18,495 bases of DNA from Nitrospirota bacterium (GCA_021789735.1 JAJYJB010000053.1:1-18495), one strand, 5' to 3'. Counted from the stretch's first letter, positions 6,583 through 14,373 are shown. Notes: generated by a model not told the origin, from the letters alone. Translations and numbers: made by a program.

Positions 6583-6921
6583 ATGGAGGCGGGCGGCAGC
6601 AGGAAACTAAAGGTTGTCTTCTATCTCAACGAGCCAAATGGCGGGACATGAAAGCATTTCGTTGAAATGATGCCCGGTCTGGGCGAAAAATACAAGGACA
6701 TCGATATCGAGACCATAACCAAACCGCTTGACGATTACCATACCGACGAATATTACGCATCCGGCCTTCCAATAGCCCCGACGATCCTCATGAACGGTGA
6801 ACCGGTGGTAAAAGGAGACATTTCCCGGGAGAAACTTGAAGCGCTGATCTGCCAGCATCTTGGCATTGAGCCGCCGCCTGTAAAAAAAGGTTTTTTAGGA
6901 AACATCTTCGGCGGGCGATAG
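6583..6921 (+). CDS. Thioredoxin-like selenoprotein (in-frame UGA = Sec23)
   Basis: A 112-residue protein when the TGA at 6649-6651 is read as selenocysteine. It has a thioredoxin-type fold: strand KLKVVFYL (8-15), active-site loop NEPNGGTU-KHF with Sec at 23, an amphipathic helix, and the cis-Pro motif GLPIAPTILMNGE (P66). The usual CxxC is absent; Sec stands alone after Gly-Gly-Thr, so catalysis would be of one-Sec type or use a Cys from a partner. C90 is the only cysteine. Evidence for recoding: a perfect AGGAGG upstream of the UGA, an uninterrupted fold-compatible frame across it, and a GGUCU-loop hairpin right after it. A 24-nt overlap-free spacing to the next genes supports an operon of three. 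It is probably a redox partner of the downstream iron-sulfur protein; SaoT is one named thioredoxin-like selenoprotein family, but membership cannot be decided here. Confidence 0.88.
6649..6651 (+). other. UGA selenocysteine codon
   Basis: The codon lies between ACA (Thr22) and AAG (Lys24). The thioredoxin fold needs the strand encoded before it and the helix encoded after it to be in one chain. Recoding requires SelB and tRNA-Sec encoded elsewhere. Confidence 0.85.
6671..6685 (+). promoter_or_regulatory. Bacterial SECIS hairpin
   Basis: GCCC (6672-6675), loop GGTCT (6676-6680) and GGGC (6681-6684) form a hairpin extended by a U-G pair; the loop starts 24 nt after the UGA. Spacing and the GGUCU loop match the SelB-binding apical hairpin known from E. 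coli fdhF. A second, competing hairpin CATTTC-GTT-GAAATG lies directly between the UGA and this stem. Confidence 0.75.
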
Positions 6922-6933
6922 GGTAACACCGGG

Positions 6934-7458
6934 ATGGAAAACATACTGTATTCGGTCAATCTGGCGGTGCACATACTAGCGGCGGTGTTATGCGTGGCGG
7001 CGCCCTTTTACCAGCTGAGGTGGGTCAAGCTGAGGGGAAAGTTGGGCTTCCCCCTTATCTATTCCTTTGACGGCGTGATGGAAAAGGTCCTGCATTTCCA
7101 GGTGAGGATGTGCTTTTTCCTGATATCCGTCCTTATACTCACCGGCTTTTCTTTCCCCCTCATACACTACGCGTTTCACGGGCGGTTTATGAAGATATCG
7201 CCGCTGGCCACGTACGTATTCGTGGCAAAGGCGGTCCTTGCCTTTATCGGGCTTGCCCTCAACATTCACGGCGTCTGGGTCCTTGACCCCGAGATACAGA
7301 CGACCTTTGCGTCTTTTTCTCCCTCGGTCCAGCCACCGGACGAGATATTGAACCGCTTCTGGAAGCTGAGGGCCTCCCGGAAAAACATCTGCCGGTCCTG
7401 TTTCGGCCTGGCGCTGATCATTGTCGCCATTACACCCATTCTGAGGTTTTACAAGTGA
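6934..7458 (+). CDS. Four-helix integral membrane protein, possible heme b / electron-transfer anchor
   Basis: A 174-residue protein not assigned to a named family. Hydrophobic segments lie at about 7-27, 57-79, 90-112 and 152-171. Histidines fall at or in helix ends: H13 in the first helix, H54 at the start of the second, H78 and H82 after it, and H112 at the end of the third. Such placement could ligate b-type heme, as in HdrE- or NarI-like anchors, but no family signature confirms this. It starts 12 bp after the selenoprotein stop and ends 24 bp before the CCG iron-sulfur gene. That neighbour normally needs a membrane or flavin partner, so this is its likely quinone/heme anchor. Cysteines C20, C60, C153 and C156 could also take part in thiol chemistry. 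Confidence 0.8.
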   Translation: MENILYSVNLAVHILAAVLCVAAPFYQLRWVKLRGKLGFPLIYSFDGVMEKVLHFQVRMCFFLISVLILTGFSFPLIHYAFHGRFMKISPLATYVFVAKAVLAFIGLALNIHGVWVLDPEIQTTFASFSPSVQPPDEILNRFWKLRASRKNICRSCFGLALIIVAITPILRFYK

Positions 7459-7482
7459 GCGGGGAAGTCCTTACAAAAAAAA

Positions 7483-8601
7483 ATGAAGATGAACGAAACT
7501 GAAAAAATACTGGAATCCTGCGACAGCTGCGGCGCGTGCGTGCGCTCATGCATGTTTCTGGGCCATTACTGCGATTCTCCCAGGGAATTGGCACGCCGCT
7601 TTACGAGAAACCCCCTGGAAAATATCGACATCCCTTTCTCCTGTTTTCTTTGCGGTCTGTGCAAGCGCGTGTGCCATTTGAAACTGGGCCCCGGAGACAT
7701 GTTCCTTGAGATCAGGCAGAGGCTTTTCAGGAACGAGGAAGGCAACCTTCTGCCGAATGATTTCGTTTATGACTACGTAATACCGCGGACCAAGGGCATG
7801 AGGGACTATCAGACGTTCAGCACATCCGGGATATTTACCCTTGGCAAAATGCCTTCCGGCAACGGCCCTTCCGTCCGGAGGGTCTTTTTCCCGGGGTGCT
7901 CACTTCCGTCCTATTCTCCCAGGCTGGTCATTAAAACCTATGAATACCTGAGGCGGCAAATGCCCGGCACGGGCATAGTCCTTAATTGCTGCGGCAAGCC
8001 CAGCCATGATGCCGGTGACAACGAGCGTTTTGACCGGATATTCAACAGGACCATTCAACAGTTCAAGGATCTAGGGGTCCAGGAAGTCGTCCTTGCGTGC
8101 ATCAACTGCCACAAGGTGTTCCGGGAGCACAGCGGGATCAAATTGAAAACGGTGTATGAGGTCTTCGCTGAAAACGGGCTTCCCGAAGGATGTCCCGCCG
8201 GCGCCGGCCTTGTTTCCGTCCACGACTCCTGCCCGGCGCGTTATCAGCCGGAAATCCGGCAGGCCGTAAGGGAGGTTGCCTCCCGCATGGGTTATGAGAT
8301 CCACGAAATGAAATTCCGCAACGAAATGACGCAGTGCTGCGGCGCAGGCGGGTGCGCGACCGCGGGGAACCCATCGCTTGCTTTCAGGCATACACAGGCG
8401 CGGGCGGCCCAGGCAAAAGACACGCTTGTAACATACTGCGCGCACTGCCGCGAGCGGTTCTCCTCGTTTGCCCCCTCGCTGCACCTGTTAGACCTGGTTT
8501 TCGGAGCCCCGCGCGGCGGGCATCTGAAGGAATACAACGACAGCTGGAAAAACTGGCTGGACAGGTGGTATTTAAAAAGACGTCTAAAGGCAATGCGCTG
8601 A
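7483..8601 (+). CDS. HdrD/GlpC-like (Fe-S)-binding oxidoreductase with two CCG domains
   Basis: A 372-residue cytoplasmic iron-sulfur protein. Two 4Fe-4S motifs lie at C13-x2-C16-x2-C19-x3-C23 and C54-x2-C57-x2-C60-x3-C64. Two complete CCG (cysteine-rich) domains follow: C139 / C169-C170-G / C206-x2-C209, and C250 / C285-C286-G / C319-x2-C322. This layout is shared by HdrD, GlpC, GlcF and related subunits, where CCG domains can bind non-cubane [4Fe-4S] clusters that reduce disulfides. No FAD domain is present, so electrons must come from a partner. The ATG at 7483 is used; the ATG two codons later is an alternative, and neither has a strong ribosome-binding site. As third gene of the selenoprotein operon, its likely substrate is the Sec-containing thioredoxin or an arsenical thiol adduct. 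Confidence 0.9.
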   Translation: MKMNETEKILESCDSCGACVRSCMFLGHYCDSPRELARRFTRNPLENIDIPFSCFLCGLCKRVCHLKLGPGDMFLEIRQRLFRNEEGNLLPNDFVYDYVIPRTKGMRDYQTFSTSGIFTLGKMPSGNGPSVRRVFFPGCSLPSYSPRLVIKTYEYLRRQMPGTGIVLNCCGKPSHDAGDNERFDRIFNRTIQQFKDLGVQEVVLACINCHKVFREHSGIKLKTVYEVFAENGLPEGCPAGAGLVSVHDSCPARYQPEIRQAVREVASRMGYEIHEMKFRNEMTQCCGAGGCATAGNPSLAFRHTQARAAQAKDTLVTYCAHCRERFSSFAPSLHLLDLVFGAPRGGHLKEYNDSWKNWLDRWYLKRRLKAMR

Positions 8602-8729
8602 AAATACGGTGATTTTCATTATTGAAGCCCCCACCGGAGGCGACAGGCCGCTGTCCCTGCTTTTCGCCGCACTTCCGGCCTGCTGGGCAGGCACATGCGC
8701 GTTCACGCGAAAACAAAAAAAACCGCTCC

Positions 8730-10646
8730 CTATCTTCCTTCCAGGAGCCTCTCCACCGTGGGGAACTGGCCGGAGTCCGTGTGGGGCAGAAAGAGCGCGG
8801 ACATGTACTCCTCCATGAAGCCGGGGGAGACCGAAAGCTCAAGGTACGTCATCTTGGAGGCTATCTGCTCCGCCTCCCTCAAAAACCCTTCGGACACAAG
8901 GCCCAGATACGCCCCGGTGATCGATGTGTTGCCAAGGAAAACGAATTTCTCGCGCGGTATGTCGGGCAGCATGCCCAGGATCACCGCCTTCTCCACGTTC
9001 AGGTAATTCCCGAAGCCGCCGGCTATGTATACCTTCTCTATCGCGGAGAGGTCCAGCCCCACCTCTTTTATCAACGTGGAGACCCCCGCGTATATCGCGG
9101 CCTTGGCGCGCAGTATGTTCTCTATGTCCACCCCAGTCAGGGTAACCGCACCGGCAGGGCCCTCCGAAAGCACGAACTCCGGACCCCAGTCCCCCTGGCG
9201 GATGCTGCCCACCCCGCCGGCCGGGGCGTCCGCGCGCGGGACGAACTTCCCTTTCCTGTCTATTATCCCCTTGAGGAACATCTCCGATATCGCGTCTATC
9301 ATGCCGGAGCCGCATATCCCCCTGGGGGAAACCTGCTTTACGGAATTGTTGCCTATGACCCCTATCTCCACGCCAAGACCGGGCGTTATCTTTACGGACT
9401 CTATCGCGCCCTCGGTGGCCCTCATGCCGTGCCGTATGCCGCTGCCTTCAAAGCAGGGGCCCGCGGAGCAGGCGGCCGTCATGAGCCATTCGTTGTTGCC
9501 CACCGCGACCTCGCCGTTTGTGCCGATGTCCATGAAAAGGGCTATCTCCTCTTTCCTGGTCATTCCGGAGGCCAGGACGCCGGAAACAATGTCTCCGCCC
9601 ACATAGCTTGCGATGCAGGGCATCGTGTAGACCGCGCCGGAGCGGTCCATGCTCAGCCCCGCCTCCGCGCCCTTCAAAAGCGGGAAGTAGCTTACCGTGG
9701 GCACATACGGCTCCTCCCTTATGGAGCCCGGCGGAAGCCCCCAGAAAAGGTGGCTCATCGTCGTATTGCCGCTTATGACGGTGAGCTCTATATCGCCTGC
9801 CTTTATCCCGTGCCTCTGCGCGGTGGCGTTTATGAGGCCGTTTATGTCCTCAAGCACGGTCCCCCTGAGCTCCTCCAGACCGCCGCCCTCTGTGGCATGC
9901 ACTATCCTTGTGATGACGTCGTCGCCGTAGCGTATCTGGGAGTTGTACGTTGAGCCCGCGTCAACGAGACTGCCGGACCCAAGCTCCACCAGGTAGACGA
10001 CTATGGTGGTGGTGCCTATGTCCACCGCCGCCCCGAATTTCTTTTTTTTGTTTTCCCCGCAATCCCCGGCGGGCATAAGGGAAACAGCAAAACCTCCCGC
10101 GTGGCGCAGGCAGGCCTGCCAGTTTGCCGCCCGGAGAGAATCCCCCAGTGTTGAGAGGAAATCCCTGGAGAAGCCGAGATCTTTGAGCCCGAGCGGCCCC
10201 AGGGCAAGCCGCAAGCGGTCCAGGTCGCTCGTGTGGTCTCCAATGGTGGGGGGCGTCAGCTCCACCCTGGCCTCGCTTATCGCGGGCCCTATCCCGCCGC
10301 CCATCGAGGAGACAAGCCCAAGAAGGTCTTTCGCGCGGGAGACGGCTATCTTGTCCCCGACGACTATCCTTGAGCTCTCGGGTATCTCAATGACGATGTC
10401 CTCTTCCGCAAACGTCCGGCAGGCCAGGGCCAGGCCGGATTCGCGCTCCTCAAGTGTGAGCTTCGCCGCGCCGCCGGTCATGGCGCGCCCTTCGACTATC
10501 TTTATCCTGCATTTGCCGCAGGTGCCCTTTCCGCCGCATGACGCGGTCAGGTAGATCTCCGCCGCCTTCAGGGCGTCAAGGACGCTTTGCCCCTCCTTCA
10601 AGGGGATTTTTTCCTGTTCAGGGCCGCCTTTTATGCGGAGGTTCAT
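8730..10646 (-). CDS. Ferredoxin-ASKHA corrinoid activation protein (RACo/AcsV-like)
   Basis: A 638-residue protein (from ATG 10646). Residues 1-~95 are a plant-type 2Fe-2S ferredoxin with C37, C43, C46 and C76 (ASCGGKGTCGKCRIKI). A linker domain follows, and from ~204 an actin-like ATPase (ASKHA, DUF4445) with phosphate motifs VDIGTTT (208-214), MDIGTNGEVAVG, GSGIRHGMRATEGAI and VYIAGGFGNYLNVEKA. Such proteins use ATP to reduce Co(II) corrinoid to the active Co(I) state, typically for the corrinoid Fe-S protein of the acetyl-CoA pathway or for corrinoid methyltransferases. The longer upstream frame to 10733 overlaps purQ and has no family sequence, so the start 16 bp after the purQ stop is chosen. 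No corrinoid protein gene is in the window, so the client is unknown. Confidence 0.9.
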   Translation of the reverse strand: MNLRIKGGPEQEKIPLKEGQSVLDALKAAEIYLTASCGGKGTCGKCRIKIVEGRAMTGGAAKLTLEERESGLALACRTFAEEDIVIEIPESSRIVVGDKIAVSRAKDLLGLVSSMGGGIGPAISEARVELTPPTIGDHTSDLDRLRLALGPLGLKDLGFSRDFLSTLGDSLRAANWQACLRHAGGFAVSLMPAGDCGENKKKKFGAAVDIGTTTIVVYLVELGSGSLVDAGSTYNSQIRYGDDVITRIVHATEGGGLEELRGTVLEDINGLINATAQRHGIKAGDIELTVISGNTTMSHLFWGLPPGSIREEPYVPTVSYFPLLKGAEAGLSMDRSGAVYTMPCIASYVGGDIVSGVLASGMTRKEEIALFMDIGTNGEVAVGNNEWLMTAACSAGPCFEGSGIRHGMRATEGAIESVKITPGLGVEIGVIGNNSVKQVSPRGICGSGMIDAISEMFLKGIIDRKGKFVPRADAPAGGVGSIRQGDWGPEFVLSEGPAGAVTLTGVDIENILRAKAAIYAGVSTLIKEVGLDLSAIEKVYIAGGFGNYLNVEKAVILGMLPDIPREKFVFLGNTSITGAYLGLVSEGFLREAEQIASKMTYLELSVSPGFMEEYMSALFLPHTDSGQFPTVERLLEGR

Positions 10647-10662
10647 CTGGGCGCGGGGCCTT

Positions 10663-11376
10663 TTATGCGGCCTTTGTACCGCTAAGGAAAGAAAGGATGG
10701 ATTCAAAAAGGAGCCTGCCGTCCGTGTTGCCAAGGACAGCCTCGGCGCAGCGCTCCGGATGGGGCATCATCCCAAGCACGTTTCCCTGCCGGTTCATGAT
10801 GCCGGCTATGTTTTCGACGGAGCCGTTCGGGTTGGCCTCCGGCGTGACCATGCCTTCCGGCGTGGAGTATCTGAAGACCACCTGGCCGTTGCCGTTCAGG
10901 GCCCTGAGCCCCTCCGGGTCTATGAAATAGTTCCCTTCGGCATGCGCTATGGGCACCCTGAGCACCTGCCCTTTCCGGAGCGCATTTGTGAAGGGCGACC
11001 TCCCCGTATCTTCAAGCGTGACCTTGAGGTGCACGTCCTCGCATATGAACTTAAGCCCGCTGTTTCTAAGCAGCGCCCCCGGAAGAAGGCCCGCTTCCAC
11101 CAGGATCTGGAAGCCGTTGCAGATGCCGATTACGGGGCCTCCGGCCCCGGCGAACCTTTGCACCGCGCCCATTACGGGAGAAAGGCGGGCAAGCGCCCCA
11201 GTGCGCAGGTAGTCCCCGTAGGAAAACCCGCCCGGCAGGACCACGGCCTCCGTCCCTTCGGGTATCTCGTCCTCCTTGTGCCATATGAACCTGGCAGGCA
11301 CGCCCATGACATGCTTGAAGACATAGTAGCAGTCGTGGTCGCAGTTGCTGCCGGGGAAAACGACAATGCCTATCAT
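10663..11376 (-). CDS. purQ: Phosphoribosylformylglycinamidine synthase subunit PurQ
   Basis: A 237-residue class I glutamine amidotransferase. Start [15 protein letters not shown], oxyanion segment [14 protein letters not shown] (46-58), nucleophile C86 in GICNGFQ, and H206/E208 in MPHPERCAE complete the catalytic triad. The 'GSNCD', 'APGxL-RN' and 'HAEGNY' segments are specific to PurQ. It supplies ammonia to PurL with PurS in the fourth step of purine synthesis (FGAR to FGAM); purL and purS are not in the window. The ATG at 11376 has AGGA five to six nt upstream. Length is typical. The corrinoid activator follows on the same strand, an unusual neighbour and perhaps only co-transcribed. Confidence 0.96.
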   Translation of the reverse strand: MIGIVVFPGSNCDHDCYYVFKHVMGVPARFIWHKEDEIPEGTEAVVLPGGFSYGDYLRTGALARLSPVMGAVQRFAGAGGPVIGICNGFQILVEAGLLPGALLRNSGLKFICEDVHLKVTLEDTGRSPFTNALRKGQVLRVPIAHAEGNYFIDPEGLRALNGNGQVVFRYSTPEGMVTPEANPNGSVENIAGIMNRQGNVLGMMPHPERCAEAVLGNTDGRLLFESILSFLSGTKAA

Positions 11377-11439
11377 CGTCCTATATTGTAATCCACGGGA
11401 ATCTTTTTTTTCAAAAGGGGTATCATACCCGAAGACAAG

Positions 11440-11469
11440 TTGCCCGGGCTTTCATAAATCATCTAAAAT
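11440..11469 (+). promoter_or_regulatory. Possible promoter of the glcD-ccsA-resB operon
   Basis: TTGCCC (11440-11445), an 18-nt spacer and TAAAAT (11464-11469) lie in the 120-bp gap between divergent purQ and glcD, with the start codon about 28 nt beyond. The -35 is imperfect. Confidence 0.35.
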
Positions 11470-11496
11470 TGAGTGTCTTTGAATTAATATAAAGAG

Positions 11497-12855
11497 ATGT
11501 CCGAAAGCAAAAAGTCCATTCAGTTAGACATAGAAAGATATTCCACAGACCCTGAAGACCTCTTTGCCTATGGCTTCGACGCCTCCGGGCTGGAAGGGGC
11601 CCCGGCAGCGGTGGCCTGGCCCCGCAACACCGGAGAGGTGGCAAGGGTGATGCGCTACTCATGGGAAAACGGCATGGCGGTTGTCCCGAGGGGGGCCGGA
11701 AGCGGCATGACCGGCGGGGCTGTGCCCTCAAGCGGCGCCATAGTCCTCAGCTTCGAGCGCATGAACAGGATAATAGAGATTGACGACGTGAACCTGAATG
11801 TCCTTGTGGAGCCGGGGGTGGTAAACGGCAGGCTCCAGCGGGAGCTTGAGGGATACGGCCTTTTCTATCCGCCAGACCCAGCAAGCCTGGAGTTCTGCAC
11901 CATCGGGGGCAACGTGGCGGAAAACGCCGGGGGGCCAAGAGCGCTCAAGTACGGCGTGACCAGGGACTATGTGCTTCAGCTGGAGGCCGTGCTTTGCGGC
12001 GGCGAGGTCGTGACCGCCGGGGTGCAGACGGCAAAAGGGGTGGTGGGCTACGACCTGGCAAGGCTGCTGACGGGCTCCGAGGGTACGCTGGCCGCCATAA
12101 CAAAGATCAGGCTGAAGGCGCTCCCGCTCCCCGAGGACGTCCTTACCCTTCTGGCGGTCTTCGGGGACGCTGCCAGTGCGGGCGAGGCGGTGGCGCGCAT
12201 CATTGCCGCAAAGATCATCCCCCGCACGCTTGAGATAATGGACAGGCACACCATGGCCGCGGTCGAGGGCTGGAGCCCGGTCGGCCTGCCCGCCCACGCC
12301 GGGGCCCTGCTTCTTATAGAGCTGGACGGCCATCCCGCAGCCATAAAGGACGAGGCCGGGAAGGCCGTCGGGATATGCGAAAAACTGGGGGCCGATGTTA
12401 CAATGGCCGATGACGAAGAGGCGCGGAACGCCCTCTGGAAGGCGAGGCGCGGCGTATCGCCGGCCCTGTACCACATTTGCCCGCACAAGATAAGCGAGGA
12501 CATAGTCGTGCCAAGAAGCAATATAGCGCGCATGCTTTCGGAGCTTGAGGCCCTTGCCAAAAGGACGTCCGTGCCCATAGCCTCGTTCGGCCACGCGGGG
12601 GACGGCAACCTGCACGTGAACCTGCTTCCCCCGGTGAAAAAAGACTTGACCCCTGTAATCAGGGAGATGTTCGAAAAGGTCCTGGAGCTTGGCGGCACCA
12701 TCTCCGGCGAGCACGGGGTGGGCCTGACAAAAAAGCCCTTCATTGAAATGGAGATAAAACCCGCGTCGCTTGACCTGATGAGGAAGATAAAAAACGCCTT
12801 TGACCCAAAGGGGCTTTTGAACCCCGGCAAGGTCTTTTCCCCGGGGGGCGAATGA
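11497..12855 (+). CDS. FAD-linked oxidase, GlcD / D-lactate dehydrogenase family
   Basis: A 452-residue flavoprotein. The FAD_binding_4 (PCMH) domain spans ~35-210 with the pyrophosphate loop VVPRGAGSGMTGG (62-74), GGNVAENAGGPRALKYG and GYDLARLLTGSEGTLAAIT. The C-terminal FAD-oxidase domain shows FGHAGDGNLHVNLLP and ISGEHGVGLTKKPF, the latter containing conserved active-site residues. It oxidises a 2-hydroxy acid such as glycolate or D-lactate; the exact substrate cannot be read. GlcE and GlcF partners are not adjacent; the CCG protein at 7483-8601 is GlcF-like in build but is in another operon. Length is normal, and the start at 11497 follows a weak AAAGAG. The following cytochrome c biogenesis genes begin 58 bp downstream. 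Confidence 0.92.
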   Translation: MSESKKSIQLDIERYSTDPEDLFAYGFDASGLEGAPAAVAWPRNTGEVARVMRYSWENGMAVVPRGAGSGMTGGAVPSSGAIVLSFERMNRIIEIDDVNLNVLVEPGVVNGRLQRELEGYGLFYPPDPASLEFCTIGGNVAENAGGPRALKYGVTRDYVLQLEAVLCGGEVVTAGVQTAKGVVGYDLARLLTGSEGTLAAITKIRLKALPLPEDVLTLLAVFGDAASAGEAVARIIAAKIIPRTLEIMDRHTMAAVEGWSPVGLPAHAGALLLIELDGHPAAIKDEAGKAVGICEKLGADVTMADDEEARNALWKARRGVSPALYHICPHKISEDIVVPRSNIARMLSELEALAKRTSVPIASFGHAGDGNLHVNLLPPVKKDLTPVIREMFEKVLELGGTISGEHGVGLTKKPFIEMEIKPASLDLMRKIKNAFDPKGLLNPGKVFSPGGE

Positions 12856-12881
12856 CCGGCGGACGAATGACGGAAAAAGCG

Positions 12882-12897
12882 GTCCGCCGCAGCGGAC
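12882..12897 (+). other. Intercistronic hairpin
   Basis: GTCCGC-CGCA-GCGGAC is a perfect 6-bp stem with a 4-nt loop in the 58-bp gap between the FAD oxidase and ccsA genes. No T-tract follows, so it is more likely an mRNA processing or stability element than a terminator. Confidence 0.3.
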
Positions 12898-12913
12898 AGT
12901 ACGGGAGGCGCCG

Positions 12914-13639
12914 GTGAACCTCATATGGCTGGCCTGGGCCGCCGTGCCGCTTTATATAGTCGGTGCATTTAAAGGGCGGTTTCTTGTTGCGGGGTGCCTT
13001 GCGCAGGCGGCGTACCTGCTTATAAGGGGAGTGAGGCTTGGCAGGGTGCCCCTTGTGGGCCCGCACGACACGCTCATATTCCTGGCCGCAAGCGTGGCCG
13101 GTTTTTCCTTTCTGTATCCCGCCGCGCGGCAAAAAAGATCTTACCGGGCGCTGATCGGGGCCATGGCCGCCCTTTTCAGCTTTTTTGCGATGTTTGGCCG
13201 CCCGTTTGAGGGCGTCCTTCCCCCGGTGCTGAGCACTTACTGGTTCGAGCTGCACGTGGGGCTTTCCTTTTTCTCCTACGCCTTTTTTGGCATTGGCGCG
13301 GCCCTTGGCACTATATACCTTTCGCAGGGGCAGCAGCGGGAAGCGGCGCTTGAAAAAAGCCAGTACCGGTTCATCCTGGCAGGCTACCTGCTTTTCAGCG
13401 TCGCCATGATAGCGGGCGGGGTATGGGCATACCTGGCCTGGGGCACATACTGGCTGTGGACGGCAAAAGAGCTCTGGACCTCCATAGTGTGGCTCTATTA
13501 CAGCCTGTATCTGCACCTGCGCCTGCGGCCAGCATGGCACGGCAAGAAAACAGCGGCTGCCGGCGTCCTCGGGTTCATACTGGTGCTGTTCACTTATCTC
13601 GGGGTGGGGCTTCTCATGAAAAGCTCCCATACTTTTTGA
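12914..13639 (+). CDS. ccsA: CcsA/CcmC-type heme-handling protein (system II cytochrome c biogenesis)
   Basis: A 241-residue polytopic membrane protein (about six to eight hydrophobic segments). The heme-handling motif lies at ~175-188, reading AWGTYWLWTAKELW, next to LHLRL. Conserved histidines H51 (GPHDT), H114 (FELHVGLSFFSYA) and H201 are in place. The family consensus is WGxYWxWDxKExW, so the Asp is replaced by Thr183. With ResB it exports heme and attaches it to apocytochrome CXXCH motifs outside the inner membrane. The start is GTG at 12914, preceded by GGGAGG at 12903-12908 with a 5-nt spacing. The stop overlaps the next ATG by one base (TGATG). Confidence 0.88.
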   Translation: MNLIWLAWAAVPLYIVGAFKGRFLVAGCLAQAAYLLIRGVRLGRVPLVGPHDTLIFLAASVAGFSFLYPAARQKRSYRALIGAMAALFSFFAMFGRPFEGVLPPVLSTYWFELHVGLSFFSYAFFGIGAALGTIYLSQGQQREAALEKSQYRFILAGYLLFSVAMIAGGVWAYLAWGTYWLWTAKELWTSIVWLYYSLYLHLRLRPAWHGKKTAAAGVLGFILVLFTYLGVGLLMKSSHTF

Positions 13640-14355
13640 TGACCGGCGCTTCGGGCAGAAGGAAAAAACTCTGGGATGTGCTTATATCCCAGAGGGTTGC
13701 CGTCTGGCTCATGGGGCTTGAAATAGCCTTCCTGCTTGCGGGCTCCTTCTTCATGGTGCACTACAAGGAAGTGGCAGACGCCATGAACGGGGAGTTCCCT
13801 CTCTACTACTGGCTTACCCTGGGCCCCCTGGCGCTTACCTGGTGGCTCTGGGCCGCCATAGCGCTGCTGGTCCTCCTGACAGTGAACACCCTCTGCTGCA
13901 GCCTGGAGTCCATAAGGCGCAAAAACAAAAACAGCGGCCTGCTCACCCTTCTTGCCCCGCAGATCATACACGCGGGTTTCCTCATGATCCTGGTTGCCCA
14001 TCTGGCCAGCTCCCTTGGGGCGACGAAGGTGACCGGCCAACTGCCTCAGGGCGCGGCGGCCAGCCTGCCAGGTTTTGATGTCTTCCTGAGCGGCGTGCAG
14101 GCAGGCCCGAAGCCTGCCGCGGACGTCGAGCTGATCTCCGGAGGCTCCGTGCTTAAACGCGGCGTCCTATCGCCAAACCACCCGGTTTTCTTCCGCGGGT
14201 ACGGATTTTATCTTGAGGAGTTGACGACAGACCCCTACCCCGCCGCCTACATAATGGTGAGCCGGGAGCCGGGCGCGCCATGGGCCTTTTTTGGAGCTAT
14301 ACTGTTTACAGCAGGCACTGTGCTGCTTGTGCTTTTAAAGACGGGATGGGAGTGA
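13639..14355 (+). CDS. Short ResB-like cytochrome c biogenesis protein
   Basis: A 238-residue membrane protein. Hydrophobic segments lie near 21-41, 66-87, 106-126 and 218-236. WWLWAAIALLVLLTVNTLCCSLES is the typical second helix of ResB proteins, and PQIIHAGFLMILVAH (H111, H121) the third, where a heme-ligating His is expected. An extracytoplasmic domain of ~90 residues separates helices 3 and 4. Full-length ResB/Ccs1 is about 400-500 residues, so this is the short type with a reduced periplasmic domain. The ATG at 13639 shares a base with the ccsA stop, indicating translational coupling; the open frame upstream overlaps ccsA and is not used. The partner is CcsA in a split system II heme lyase. 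Confidence 0.82.
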   Translation: MTGASGRRKKLWDVLISQRVAVWLMGLEIAFLLAGSFFMVHYKEVADAMNGEFPLYYWLTLGPLALTWWLWAAIALLVLLTVNTLCCSLESIRRKNKNSGLLTLLAPQIIHAGFLMILVAHLASSLGATKVTGQLPQGAAASLPGFDVFLSGVQAGPKPAADVELISGGSVLKRGVLSPNHPVFFRGYGFYLEELTTDPYPAAYIMVSREPGAPWAFFGAILFTAGTVLLVLLKTGWE

Positions 14356-14373
14356 GGCCGTTTCTCAAAAAAC

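Noticed and set aside
6667..6921. An 84-residue ORF starting at ATG 6667
   Set aside because: It has no ribosome-binding site and lacks the first strand and active site of the thioredoxin fold; it is the post-UGA part of the selenoprotein.
8678..8692. Hairpin GCCTGC-TGG-GCAGGC between the CCG protein gene and the corrinoid activator gene
   Set aside because: It has no T-tract on either strand close by, so I do not call it a terminator, though it lies where one between convergent genes would be.
8622..9953. A 443-residue plus-strand open frame across the corrinoid activator
   Set aside because: It is the antisense shadow of a well-defined gene; its composition (His/Arg/Tyr-rich) matches no family.
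10647..10733. 29-residue N-terminal extension of the corrinoid activator
   Set aside because: It overlaps the purQ 3' end and has no ferredoxin-domain sequence; family alignment starts at MNLRIKGG.
13423..13638. 72-residue N-terminal extension of the ResB-like gene
   Set aside because: It lies in another frame inside ccsA; the ATG at 13639 overlapping the ccsA stop is the coupled start.
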